From assembly GCA_036501535.1 (NCBI GenBank), contig DASYAE010000123.1:1-29442 (forward strand): a DNA stretch of 29,442 bases, in the 5' to 3' direction. This document shows, piece by piece, positions 14,714 to 21,945 of this stretch; position 1 is the stretch's first letter; every line of letters begins with the position of its first letter. The notes under the pieces are model-generated. The model searched no databases and was not told where the DNA came from. It worked only from the letters and a program-made list of their open reading frames with translations. This DNA comes from DASYAE01 sp036501535. GTDB lineage: Bacteria > Actinomycetota > Actinomycetes > Streptomycetales > Catenulisporaceae. A program made the translations under genes and the position numbers.

Positions 14714-16084
14714 TCAGCCCGAAGTGGCGATGTCGACGGCCTGCGCAGCTGACGGGGCCTCAACTGGGGCCGTCTCAGCCGGGGCCGCCTCGGGCTCGTC
14801 GCCCGAGGGGTCGCCGCCGGCGGCGACACGGCGCGCGAACACCGGTCCGACGACCGTCGAGCGCCACAGGTCCCGGAACCCGATCACCGCGGCCACCACG
14901 AGCAGCAGGTTGCGCAGCGCCAGCGCGAGGAACGGGCCGAGGTGGTAGTAGATCAGCCCGTGGAACCCGAACGGGAACTCCAGCTGGGTCAGCGGCATGC
15001 AGACCAGCAGCACCAGGGCGCTGCGACGCTGGCTGGTGTCCTTGTACAGCAGGCAGAACGCGGCGACGGCGATCAGCCAGATCATGTACTGCGGGCTGAT
15101 CACCCGGCTGGTGACGATCATCAGCATGGTCGCCACCAGGGTCGCGTCCGCGGCGACCGCCGGGCGCCACTCCATGCGCCACCACCACCAGGCCAGCAGC
15201 GCGAACACGGCCAGGGTCGAGAGCAGCGCGAACGCGTCGACCGCGGTGACCCCGGGGCCGACGATCTCGTAGGAGCCGTAGCGGAACTGCCGGTGGCCGG
15301 ACCACAGGTGTGCCTGCCGGGCGGCCAGGAACGGCGCCGCCCAGACCGACTCCATCTCGATGCCGCGGCTGCTCTGCGAGCCGACGAAGCTCCAGCCGTT
15401 GGTGAACAGCGAGGAGACGATCGCGGTGCCGCCCACGCCGGCCACCACGGCGGCGATCGCCGTCTGCACGCCGCGCTTGGTGCGCGGCAGGCCGAAGACC
15501 GTCAGCCCCGGCCAGATCTTCACCGCGGCGCCGAGGCCGATCAGCGCCCCGGCGATCCAGCGGCGGTTGTTCAGCGCCCTGCCGCCCCCGATCCGGCTCG
15601 GCACGCCGCGCCCGAGCAGGGCCAGCGAGACCACCACGAAGACGGCGGAGAAGACGTCGAAGCGCCCGTAGACCAGCGAGCCGAGCAGCGGGATGGCGAG
15701 GGTCCAGTACCAGACGCCGAGCACGCTGCCGTTGCGCCGCGCGGCGGTCCACAGCAGCGTCACCGCGATGACCGCGTCGGCCAGGAAGGCCCACACGATG
15801 AACGCCGAGTAGTAGCTCATGTCCGGGATGAGCTTGGGCAGCAGCAGGATCGGGGCGACCAGCGGCGGGTACTGCCAGTTGGTGCCGGTAGGCATCGACA
15901 TGTGGACCAGGTAGCTGTTGGCCCATTCGCCGTAGTCGTAGATATCGCCCTGGCTCTTCGCGCCGTACCCGTCCAGGCGTCCGGCGTGCCCCGTGACCAG
16001 CAGGACCAGGATGACCCTGGTCACCAGCCAGCCGATCGCGGCCCACTGGATCCGGCGCTGGATTCGGCGTCGGCTGTCTGTCAT
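14714..16084 (-). CDS. Second GT87-type membrane glycosyltransferase (DUF2029-like)
   Basis: A 456-residue membrane protein with about ten hydrophobic helices and a soluble Ala/Glu/Pro-rich tail (from about 410). The first extracytoplasmic loop carries D-I-Y-D-Y-G-E-W-A and then N-W-Q-Y-P-P-L, matching the catalytic loop region of polyprenol-linked C-type transferases. Later marks are G-R-F-D-V-F, A-A-V-K-I-W-P-G and S-R-V-I-S-P-Q-Y-M-I-W. It probably moves mannose or another sugar from a polyprenyl carrier to an envelope glycan (family inference). The ATG at 16082-16084 opens the frame at the arginine-rich cytoplasmic end. It is divergent from yaaA across about 190 bp and follows the same strand as the RNB gene. 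Confidence 0.85.
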   Translation of the reverse strand: MTDSRRRIQRRIQWAAIGWLVTRVILVLLVTGHAGRLDGYGAKSQGDIYDYGEWANSYLVHMSMPTGTNWQYPPLVAPILLLPKLIPDMSYYSAFIVWAFLADAVIAVTLLWTAARRNGSVLGVWYWTLAIPLLGSLVYGRFDVFSAVFVVVSLALLGRGVPSRIGGGRALNNRRWIAGALIGLGAAVKIWPGLTVFGLPRTKRGVQTAIAAVVAGVGGTAIVSSLFTNGWSFVGSQSSRGIEMESVWAAPFLAARQAHLWSGHRQFRYGSYEIVGPGVTAVDAFALLSTLAVFALLAWWWWRMEWRPAVAADATLVATMLMIVTSRVISPQYMIWLIAVAAFCLLYKDTSQRRSALVLLVCMPLTQLEFPFGFHGLIYYHLGPFLALALRNLLLVVAAVIGFRDLWRSTVVGPVFARRVAAGGDPSGDEPEAAPAETAPVEAPSAAQAVDIATSG

Positions 16085-16189
16085 CGTGCGCTGTACTCCC
16101 TGCTTTGCGCTGCATCGGCACTGCGTTGCGCGTGGTCGGGTGGGGTTTTGGAGCGGGGCGTGCTGTCCGCCGCGGCGCGGTCGGTCAGC

Positions 16190-16195
16190 ATCCTA
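16190..16195 (-). promoter_or_regulatory. Candidate -10 element for the GT87-like gene
   Basis: TAGGAT on the minus strand lies in the 191-bp gap between the divergent GT87-like gene and yaaA, about 105 bp before the GT87-like start. No good -35 accompanies it. Confidence 0.25.
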
Positions 16196-16275
16196 GGGCC
16201 CGTACGCTACGGTCAGACAGCCAGCTCATTGCGCTGCGGCGACCGCAGCCCGGCCGACCGGAGACTCGATCGACC

Positions 16276-17073
16276 ATGTTCATCCTGCTGCCGCCGTCAG
16301 AGGGTAAAGCCGTTCCGGCGGACGCCGATCCGGTGGATTTCGGTTCCCTCGCGCTGCCCGTCCTGGCCGGCGCCCGGCAGCGCGCGGTCTCGGCGCTGGC
16401 CGGGCTGTGCGCCGGGCCAGCCGACACGGCGGCCTCGGTGCTCGGGCTGAGCGAGGGGCAGCGCGGCGAGCTGGATCACAACCGGGACCTGTTGAAGGCT
16501 CCGGCGGCTCCGGCGGCGCAGCTTTACCGGGGTGTGCTGTATGACGCCCTGGGGCTGGCCCAGCTGTCCGAGGCGCGGGACGCGGAGAGCCTGACGCTGT
16601 ATCAGGCAGCGCGGGAGCGGCTGCTGATCTTCTCGGGCCTGTGGGGCGTGCTGCGGCCGGACGACCGGATTCCGCGCTACCGCTGCTCCGCGGGAGTGAA
16701 GCTGCCGGGCGTCGGCTCGGTCTCCGCGCTCTGGCGCCGGGAGCTGGCCGGTCCGCTGGCGCAGCTGGTCGGCGACCGGCTGGTGGTCGACCTGCGCTCG
16801 TCGGCGTACGCGGGCATGTGGAGGGCGCCGGGGAACCCGGAGCGCGCGGTGACCGTCAGAGTGCTGCATGAGCGGACGGTCGGCGGGACGGTGCGGCGGA
16901 CCGTCGTCTCCCACTTCAACAAGGCCACAAAGGGACGGCTCGCTCTCGCGCTGCTGCGCTCCGGTGAGATGCCGAGCACTCCGGATCGGTTCGCCGGGCT
17001 GCTGCGGGACCTCGGTCATCCGGCTGAGCAGCGCGGACCGGGGGCGATCGACCTCGTCGTGCGCGAGCTGTGA
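16276..17073 (+). CDS. yaaA: YaaA family peroxide stress protein
   Basis: The 265-residue cytoplasmic protein begins M-F-I-L-L-P-P-S-E-G-K, the hallmark start of the YaaA/UPF0246 family. It contains S-G-L-W-G-V-L-R-P-D-D, the K-L-P-G segment, D-L-R-S-S-A-Y (about 175-181) and S-H-F-N-K-A-T-K-G. In E. coli YaaA lowers free iron and limits damage under peroxide stress; it binds DNA. The ATG at 16276 matches the family start, although the frame is open to 16105. The stop codon TGA is also the left target-site copy of a MITE-like element, so the insertion leaves the protein intact. Confidence 0.93.
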   Translation: MFILLPPSEGKAVPADADPVDFGSLALPVLAGARQRAVSALAGLCAGPADTAASVLGLSEGQRGELDHNRDLLKAPAAPAAQLYRGVLYDALGLAQLSEARDAESLTLYQAARERLLIFSGLWGVLRPDDRIPRYRCSAGVKLPGVGSVSALWRRELAGPLAQLVGDRLVVDLRSSAYAGMWRAPGNPERAVTVRVLHERTVGGTVRRTVVSHFNKATKGRLALALLRSGEMPSTPDRFAGLLRDLGHPAEQRGPGAIDLVVREL

Positions 17074-17285
17074 GAGGGCGGTAAGTTCCGATTTGCCGTA
17101 ACCTGCCCCGCCGGAAAGCGGCACGTGATAGGCCCAGGTGAGCGGGCACGGTGAAACAGCTCAGGAGCAAGTATGGCAAGCCGGACGGACCGCCTCGGCC
17201 CGGTGTTGGCCGTGGCGGTCCGTCCGGCGCCGCCAGACGCCGCTCATGGGCTGTTTCACCCGGCAAATCGGGACTTACCGCCCTC
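17074..17285. mobile_element. MITE-like palindromic element flanked by a TGA duplication
   Basis: A 212-bp non-coding element with 25-bp terminal inverted repeats (17074-17098 and 17261-17285, one mismatch) beginning GAGGGCGGTAAG. Nested arms follow: an 11-bp perfect pair at 17150-17160/17250-17260 and a 15-bp perfect pair at 17180-17194/17214-17228 around a further 5-bp stem. The left half has 51 extra bases between its outer and inner arms. TGA lies directly outside both ends (17071-17073 and 17286-17288). A 3-bp TNA duplication and GAG-type ends fit IS5-family (IS1031/IS427-like) transposition, which is inference. No transposase is encoded. Confidence 0.82.
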
Positions 17286-17388
17286 TGACGGCCCGGGAAC
17301 CGATCCGGCGGCTGCCAACCGGGCCGCGATAGGGGAGACTCGTGCGACGCAGCGCGACCCGAGCGGGGAAGAAGAGGGCTGACAGGAC

Positions 17389-18408
17389 ATGGCGACGAGT
17401 CCGACGCAGCGCGTCATCGGTCCGGCCGATATGGCGCAACTGACCCGCGAGGCGTTCGGCGCCGGCGTGGACGTGGTCGCCGCCCGGCCGCTGTCCGGCG
17501 GCGGCTTCGCCGCGGTGTTCCGGCTCGAGCTCAGCGACTCCCGCACGGTGGTGCTCAAGGTCGGGCCGCCGCCCGCGGCCCGACTGCTGCGCTACGAGCA
17601 GGGAATCATCGGCGCGGAGGCCCGCTACCTACGGCGGGTGGCGCAGGCCGCGCTCTCCATACCGCAGCCGCGGCTGCTGCACTACGGCAACGACACCCCG
17701 ACGTTCGAGGGGGAATGGCTGTTCACCGAGTTCCTCTCCGGCGTCGCGCTCACCGAGCTCGGCGACGGCCCGCGGGTCGACGAGAAGGTGCGCGCCGACC
17801 TCGGGGCGGTGATCGCGCGGCTGCACACGATCACCGGCGAGCACTTCGGCTACGACGGCGCGCGGGCGCAGGCCGGGACCTGGCCGGAGGCCTTCGCGCA
17901 GATCGTGGACTGGCTCCTGGCCGACGCGGCGGAATGGGCGGTCGACCTCTGCGTCCCGGCGGACCGGATCAGGCGGCTGATCGACCGCAGCGCCGGGCTG
18001 CTCGGGCAGGTCGAGCGCCCGGCGCTGGTGCACTTCGACCTCTGGGACGGCAACGTGCTGTGCACGAAGCAGCCGGACGGACGGTGGGGCCTGAACGGGC
18101 TGGTCGACGCTGAGCGCTGCCTGTTCGGCGACCCGCTGATCGACTTCGTCTCCACCGCGCTGTTCCGCGACATCGAGCAGGAGCCGGACCACCCGTTCCT
18201 GCGCGGCTACGCGGCCCAGCTCGGCCGCCCGGTCGAGTTCGCCGGGCCGCAGCTGCGCCGGCTGACGCTGTACAAGATCTGGCTGTACCTGCTGATGATC
18301 GTGGAGATGCCGAGCCGCGGCATGACCCGGCAGAACGAGACGCGGCGGGCCGAGCTGCTCGACGAGCTACTGCTGCGGTACATGGCCGAGACGGACAGCT
18401 GGGACTGA
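17389..18408 (+). CDS. APH-type phosphotransferase (aminoglycoside/choline kinase fold)
   Basis: The 339-residue cytoplasmic kinase-fold protein has a Gly-rich P-loop-like L-S-G-G-G-F (35-40), Lys57 in V-L-K-V, the catalytic loop L-V-H-F-D-L-W-D-G-N-V-L (213-224) with Asp217 and Asn222, and the metal-binding Asp240 in L-V-D-A-E-R followed by G-D-P-L-I-D-F. These are the marks of the APH superfamily, which phosphorylates small molecules or antibiotics. The substrate cannot be told from sequence. No resistance determinant is nearby, so a metabolic or sugar-like substrate is as likely as a drug. ATG 17389 has a short purine-rich stretch (GACAGGA) just before it. It lies 104 bp after the MITE-like element, which could influence its transcription. 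Confidence 0.88.
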   Translation: MATSPTQRVIGPADMAQLTREAFGAGVDVVAARPLSGGGFAAVFRLELSDSRTVVLKVGPPPAARLLRYEQGIIGAEARYLRRVAQAALSIPQPRLLHYGNDTPTFEGEWLFTEFLSGVALTELGDGPRVDEKVRADLGAVIARLHTITGEHFGYDGARAQAGTWPEAFAQIVDWLLADAAEWAVDLCVPADRIRRLIDRSAGLLGQVERPALVHFDLWDGNVLCTKQPDGRWGLNGLVDAERCLFGDPLIDFVSTALFRDIEQEPDHPFLRGYAAQLGRPVEFAGPQLRRLTLYKIWLYLLMIVEMPSRGMTRQNETRRAELLDELLLRYMAETDSWD

Positions 18409-18456
18409 GCTGACCGGCCCGCACCGCCGGCCCGAACATGTCGAACAAGTGAAAAG

Positions 18457-18498
18457 AAGATAGCTCCTCTTTATTTAGCTCTGCATAGGAGTTATCTT
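18457..18498. promoter_or_regulatory. Operator-like inverted repeat before the marR-type gene
   Basis: Two 12-bp arms (18457-18468 and 18487-18498) match at 11 of 12 positions around an 18-bp centre. The region is strikingly AT-rich against a GC-rich background. It ends 6 bp before the MarR-type start, so it likely overlaps the promoter. A MarR dimer is the natural candidate ligand, giving autoregulation of the exporter operon. Confidence 0.7.
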
Positions 18499-18504
18499 GG
18501 CGTT

Positions 18505-19092
18505 ATGGAGACGCCCGGCACCGGCAGCGACGCGGCACGGCAGTCGACAGCGCCGCCGACAGTGCCGTCGACAGTGCCGTCGGCGGCTGCGGCCGGGCTC
18601 TCCGCGGCGTTCGGCGGGATACAGCGGGCGGCCCGCCGGCGGATCCGCCGCGACCTCGGCGTCGAGCCGCTCAGCGGCGCGCAGGTCGAGCTGCTGCGGC
18701 TGGTCATGGAGCGCCCCGGGATCGGCGTCTCCGGCGCCGCGCGCGAGCTGCACCTGGCCGGCAACTCCGTGTCCACCCTCGTCAACCACCTCGTGTCGGC
18801 CGGCTACGTCGTCCGGGAGACCGATCCGGCGGACCGCCGCGCGGTCCGGCTGACCGCCACCCGGCACGGCCTCGAGCGGATGGAGCGCTGGGCCGACCGG
18901 CGCGCGCAGCTGTTCGGCGAGCAGCTCGCGCTGCTGGACCCGGCGGACCGCGAGCTGCTGGAGGCGGCGCTGCCGGCGATGGTCCGGCTGGCAGACGCGC
19001 TCGCCGCCGCGCCCGCCGATCGCCGCGCCGACACCGACGCCGCCCCCGGCCCGCCGCCAGGCGCCGGCCCGAACCCCATGGAGGCGCGATGA
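18505..19092 (+). CDS. MarR family transcriptional regulator
   Basis: The 195-residue protein has a central winged HTH: L-S-G-A-Q-V-E-L-L-R-L-V (about 56-67), recognition helix L-A-G-N-S-V-S-T-L-V-N-H-L (84-96), then G-Y-V-V-R-E-T-D-P-A-D-R-R-A-V-R-L-T-A-T, the classic MarR wing with the D-x-R-D/R-x-x-x-x-L-T pattern. The Ala/Thr/Pro-rich N-terminus and Pro/Gly-rich tail are extensions. The stop overlaps the ATG of the ABC ATPase gene (ATGA). With the palindrome just upstream, this points to a repressor that senses a ligand and controls its own exporter operon. The ligand is unknown. Confidence 0.93.
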   Translation: METPGTGSDAARQSTAPPTVPSTVPSAAAAGLSAAFGGIQRAARRRIRRDLGVEPLSGAQVELLRLVMERPGIGVSGAARELHLAGNSVSTLVNHLVSAGYVVRETDPADRRAVRLTATRHGLERMERWADRRAQLFGEQLALLDPADRELLEAALPAMVRLADALAAAPADRRADTDAAPGPPPGAGPNPMEAR

Positions 19093-19925
19093 CCCAGTCG
19101 ACCCCACCCGCGGCCGCGGCCGTCCCGGCCCTCGAATGCACCGGCCTCGTCTACGCGTTCAAGCAGAACCGCGCGGTGGACGGCATCGACCTGACCGTGC
19201 CGGCCGGCTCGGTCTACGGCCTGCTCGGCCCGAACGGCGCCGGCAAGACCACCGCCATCCGCACCGTCACGACCCTGCTTCCGGTCCCGCCGGGCATGGT
19301 GCGCGTCTTCGGGATCGATCCCGCGCGCGACCGGATGGGCGTGCGCCGGCTGCTCGGCTACGTCCCGCAGCAGCTCTCCGCCGACGCCTCGCTGACCGGC
19401 CGGGAGAACGTGGCGATGTTCGCCCGGCTGTTCGACGTGCCGCGCCGGGTGCGGGCCGAGCGGATCGCCTCCGCGCTCGAGGCGGTCGCGCTGACCGAGC
19501 CGGCCGACCGGCTGGCCAAGACCTACTCCGGCGGCATGGTCCGGCGGCTCGAGCTGGCGCAGGCGCTGGTCACCAGGCCGCGGCTGCTGATCCTGGACGA
19601 GCCGACCATCGGCCTGGACCCGATCGCCCGCGACTCGGTCTGGGAGCGCATCAGCGAGGTGCGCACAGCCACCGGCATGACAGTGTTCGTCACCACCCAC
19701 TACATGGACGAGGCGGATCAGTACTGCGACCAGATCTCGCTCATGCACCGCGGCCGGATCCAGGCCATCGGCTCGCCGCAGGAGCTGCGCGCCTCGCTGC
19801 CCACGCCCGACGCCACGCTGGAGGACGCGTTCCGCTACTACACCGGCGGCACGCTGGACGAGAACACCCAGGGAGGGATCCGCGATGTCCGTAGCACCCG
19901 CGCGACCGCTGCTCGAGTCCGCTGA
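19089..19925 (+). CDS. ABC exporter ATP-binding protein (DrrA-like)
   Basis: The 278-residue nucleotide-binding subunit has Walker A G-P-N-G-A-G-K-T-T (47-55), a Q-loop in Y-V-P-Q-Q (91-95), the signature Y-S-G-G-M (146-150), Walker B L-L-I-L-D-E-P (166-172), a D-loop G-L-D (175-177) and the switch histidine His204 in T-T-H-Y-M-D-E-A. The M-D-E-A-D-x-x-C-D pattern and the C-terminal region resemble DrrA-type drug and ABC-2 exporters. It overlaps the marR-type gene by 4 bp and the permease gene by 41 bp, so the three are co-translated. It should pair with the permease at 19885 to export an unidentified compound. Confidence 0.95.
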   Translation: MTQSTPPAAAAVPALECTGLVYAFKQNRAVDGIDLTVPAGSVYGLLGPNGAGKTTAIRTVTTLLPVPPGMVRVFGIDPARDRMGVRRLLGYVPQQLSADASLTGRENVAMFARLFDVPRRVRAERIASALEAVALTEPADRLAKTYSGGMVRRLELAQALVTRPRLLILDEPTIGLDPIARDSVWERISEVRTATGMTVFVTTHYMDEADQYCDQISLMHRGRIQAIGSPQELRASLPTPDATLEDAFRYYTGGTLDENTQGGIRDVRSTRATAARVR

Positions 19926-20730
19926 CCCGGCTGGCGCCGAGGGCCTGTCCGGGGTCCGCACCGGCTGGCGGGTGCTGCCCTTCCGGATGGGCGCCCTGTG
20001 CGTGGTCGAGCTGCAGAAGCTGCGGCACGACCGCAGCGAGCTCTACACCCGGGCGATCCAGCCGGCGCTGTGGCTGGCCGTGTACGGCGAGACCTTCACC
20101 CGGATCCACGCCATCCCGACCGGCAACGTGAAGTACCTGGACTACCTGGCGCCCGGGATCATCGCGCAGTCGGCGATGTTCATCGCCATCTTCTACGGGA
20201 TCATGATCATCTGGGAGCGCGACGCCGGCGTGCTGACCAAGCTGCTGGTCACCCCGACCCCGCGCACTGCGCTGATCGCCGCGAAGGCGTTCGCCTCCGG
20301 GGTGAAGGCGGTGATCCAGGCGGTGGTCGTACTGGTCATCGCGGCGCTGCTCGGCGTCGGGATGACCGCGAACCCGCTGAAGCTCCTGGGCGTCGCAGTG
20401 CTCGTGATCCTCGGCTCGGGCTTCTTCTCCTGCCTGTCCATGTCCATCGCCGGGATAGTGCTGACCCGGGACCGGCTGATGGGCATCGGCCAGGCGATCA
20501 CCATGCCGCTGTTCTTCACCTCCTCGGCGCTGTATCCGATCTCGGTGATGCCCGGCTGGCTGCAGCCGATCAGCCGGATCAACCCGCTGAGCTACGAGGT
20601 GGACGGCCTGCGCTCGCTGCTGATCGGCACCTCGGCGGACGTCCCGCTGGACTTCGGCGTGCTGATCGTGGCCACCGTGCTTTCGGTGTCCGTCGCGTCG
20701 CTGCTGCTGCCGCGGCTGGCAAAAGGCTGA
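19885..20730 (+). CDS. ABC-2 type exporter permease (DrrB-like)
   Basis: The 281-residue permease has a soluble N-terminus (to about 40) and six hydrophobic segments. It carries the ABC-2 pattern: Y-L-A-P-G-I-I-A-Q-S at the start of helix 2, E-R-D-A-G-V-L-T-K-L-L-V-T-P on the intracellular coupling loop, and a late P-L-F-F-T-S-S-A-L-Y-P followed by I-N-P-L-S-Y-E-V-D-G-L-R. The ATG at 19885 follows GGAGGG with normal spacing and overlaps the ATPase gene by 41 bp. It forms the exporter with the preceding ATPase. It converges with the acetamidase gene only 10 bp away, so the two transcripts probably overlap. Confidence 0.93.
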   Translation: MSVAPARPLLESADPAGAEGLSGVRTGWRVLPFRMGALCVVELQKLRHDRSELYTRAIQPALWLAVYGETFTRIHAIPTGNVKYLDYLAPGIIAQSAMFIAIFYGIMIIWERDAGVLTKLLVTPTPRTALIAAKAFASGVKAVIQAVVVLVIAALLGVGMTANPLKLLGVAVLVILGSGFFSCLSMSIAGIVLTRDRLMGIGQAITMPLFFTSSALYPISVMPGWLQPISRINPLSYEVDGLRSLLIGTSADVPLDFGVLIVATVLSVSVASLLLPRLAKG

Positions 20731-20740
20731 TCGACGACGG

Positions 20741-21760
20741 TCAGGCGGCCGCCGCGAGTCCGCTCGCCGCGGCCGCCTCGCGCAGCCGGGCGTGTACGCC
20801 CTCGTACGCGGTCAGCCGGGGCAGCCAGCGCTTGGCCGCCTTGGCCACCATGGTGTAGTTCGGGTCCACCACGTTGCCCGCCGGGGACTGGCCGGCCTGC
20901 GAGATCAGCTGGTAGGCGTCCAGCAGGTCGAGCCCGGTCAGGCCCGCGGTCCAGGTCACCAGGTCGTGCTGGCTGATCCGGTAGGCGTCCTCCAGCGGCC
21001 GCGCGGCGCCGATGCTCATCAGGTGCTCGTCGGTCTCGATGCGCGGCACCGGCGTCTCAACACCCTTGATCAGCTCGACGGCCAGCACCGTGTTCATCGC
21101 CGCCTCCACCGCGACGCCGCAGGACTCTCCCTCGCCCTGCCGCGCGTGGCCGTCGCCGAGCGCGAACAGCGCGCCCTCGACGTTCACGCCGAAGTACACG
21201 GTCGCGCCAGCCCGGATCTCCGGGGTGTCGATGTTGCCGCCGTGCACGTCCGGCACGAGCGTCTGGCGGGCCTCGTTGGCGCCCGGGGCGACGCCGATCG
21301 TGCCGTGCATCGGGTCCAGCGGCAGCTCGATCACGTGCTCCGAGCGGCGCGCGTGCCACCGCACGATGCCCGCGGCGGTGTCGATGTCGTACCGCCAGAC
21401 CCGCTCCTCCAGCGGCGGCTGCAGCGTGGCCGTGGCATGGGTCGAGGTCAGCGCGCCGAAGTGGGGGAAGGTGGAGGAGATCGCCCAGTCCCGGGCCGGC
21501 GTGATCGCGACCATGTGCAGCGCGACCGTGTCCCCCGGCTGCGCGCCCTCCAGGAAGAACGGCCCGGTGACCGGGTTCAGGAACGGGAAGGTGCAGACCT
21601 GCGAGGGCAGGTCGTCCACGCCGTGCACGGCGCCGCCGAAGCAGTCCTCGGTGTAGACCCGCAGCAGGTCGCCGGGCCGCACCCGGGCGACCGGCGCGCG
21701 GCCGCCGAAGGTGTACGAGTACTGCTCCGGCTCGGGCTTGAAGTCGATCAGCTCGCTCAT
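20741..21760 (-). CDS. Acetamidase/formamidase family protein
   Basis: The 339-residue cytoplasmic hydrolase has the FmdA/AmdA layout: E-D-C-F-G-G (40-45), the F-L-N-P-V-T-G-P-F-F-L-E-G-A-Q-P-G-D segment (60-77), D-P-M-H-G-T-I-G-V-A-P (148-158), H-G-G-N-I-D-T (172-178), and G-D-G-H-A-R-Q-G-E-G-E-S-C-G, followed by an E-A-A-M segment. The family hydrolyses short amides such as formamide and acetamide to ammonia and the acid, using metal ions. The ATG at 21758-21760 fits the family start; the usual purine-rich site upstream is weak. A 161-bp hairpin element begins 11 bp upstream and separates it from the PBP gene, which may stop read-through. Confidence 0.93.
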   Translation of the reverse strand: MSELIDFKPEPEQYSYTFGGRAPVARVRPGDLLRVYTEDCFGGAVHGVDDLPSQVCTFPFLNPVTGPFFLEGAQPGDTVALHMVAITPARDWAISSTFPHFGALTSTHATATLQPPLEERVWRYDIDTAAGIVRWHARRSEHVIELPLDPMHGTIGVAPGANEARQTLVPDVHGGNIDTPEIRAGATVYFGVNVEGALFALGDGHARQGEGESCGVAVEAAMNTVLAVELIKGVETPVPRIETDEHLMSIGAARPLEDAYRISQHDLVTWTAGLTGLDLLDAYQLISQAGQSPAGNVVDPNYTMVAKAAKRWLPRLTAYEGVHARLREAAAASGLAAAA

Positions 21761-21771
21761 CCGCCCAGCTT

Positions 21772-21932
21772 AGAGCGGCCGAGGAGTGGTCGGTGTGTTC
21801 GGTGGCGTTCGGGCGCCCGGCTGGCAAGGCGGAGGAGGGAGGCGCACCGGTGTTGTGCGTCGACCGACGACAACGCCGCCAGGCGGGATGCCCGGACGGC
21901 TCCGGACGTGCCGACCACTCCTCGGCCGCTCT
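21772..21932. repeat. 161-bp long inverted repeat between the PBP and acetamidase genes
   Basis: Perfect 22-bp ends (21772-21793 and 21911-21932) continue inwards for about 21 more bases. In that inner part most differences would still pair as G-U in RNA, leaving only two true mismatches. A smaller hairpin sits in the middle (around 21852-21876). It could be a MITE-like element (its inner ends begin GAG, as does the element at 17074) or a strong terminator after the PBP gene, 14 bp past that stop. Flanking triplets are TTA and TTG, so a target duplication is not proven. Confidence 0.75.
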
Positions 21933-21945
21933 TGGTCAGCTCAGT

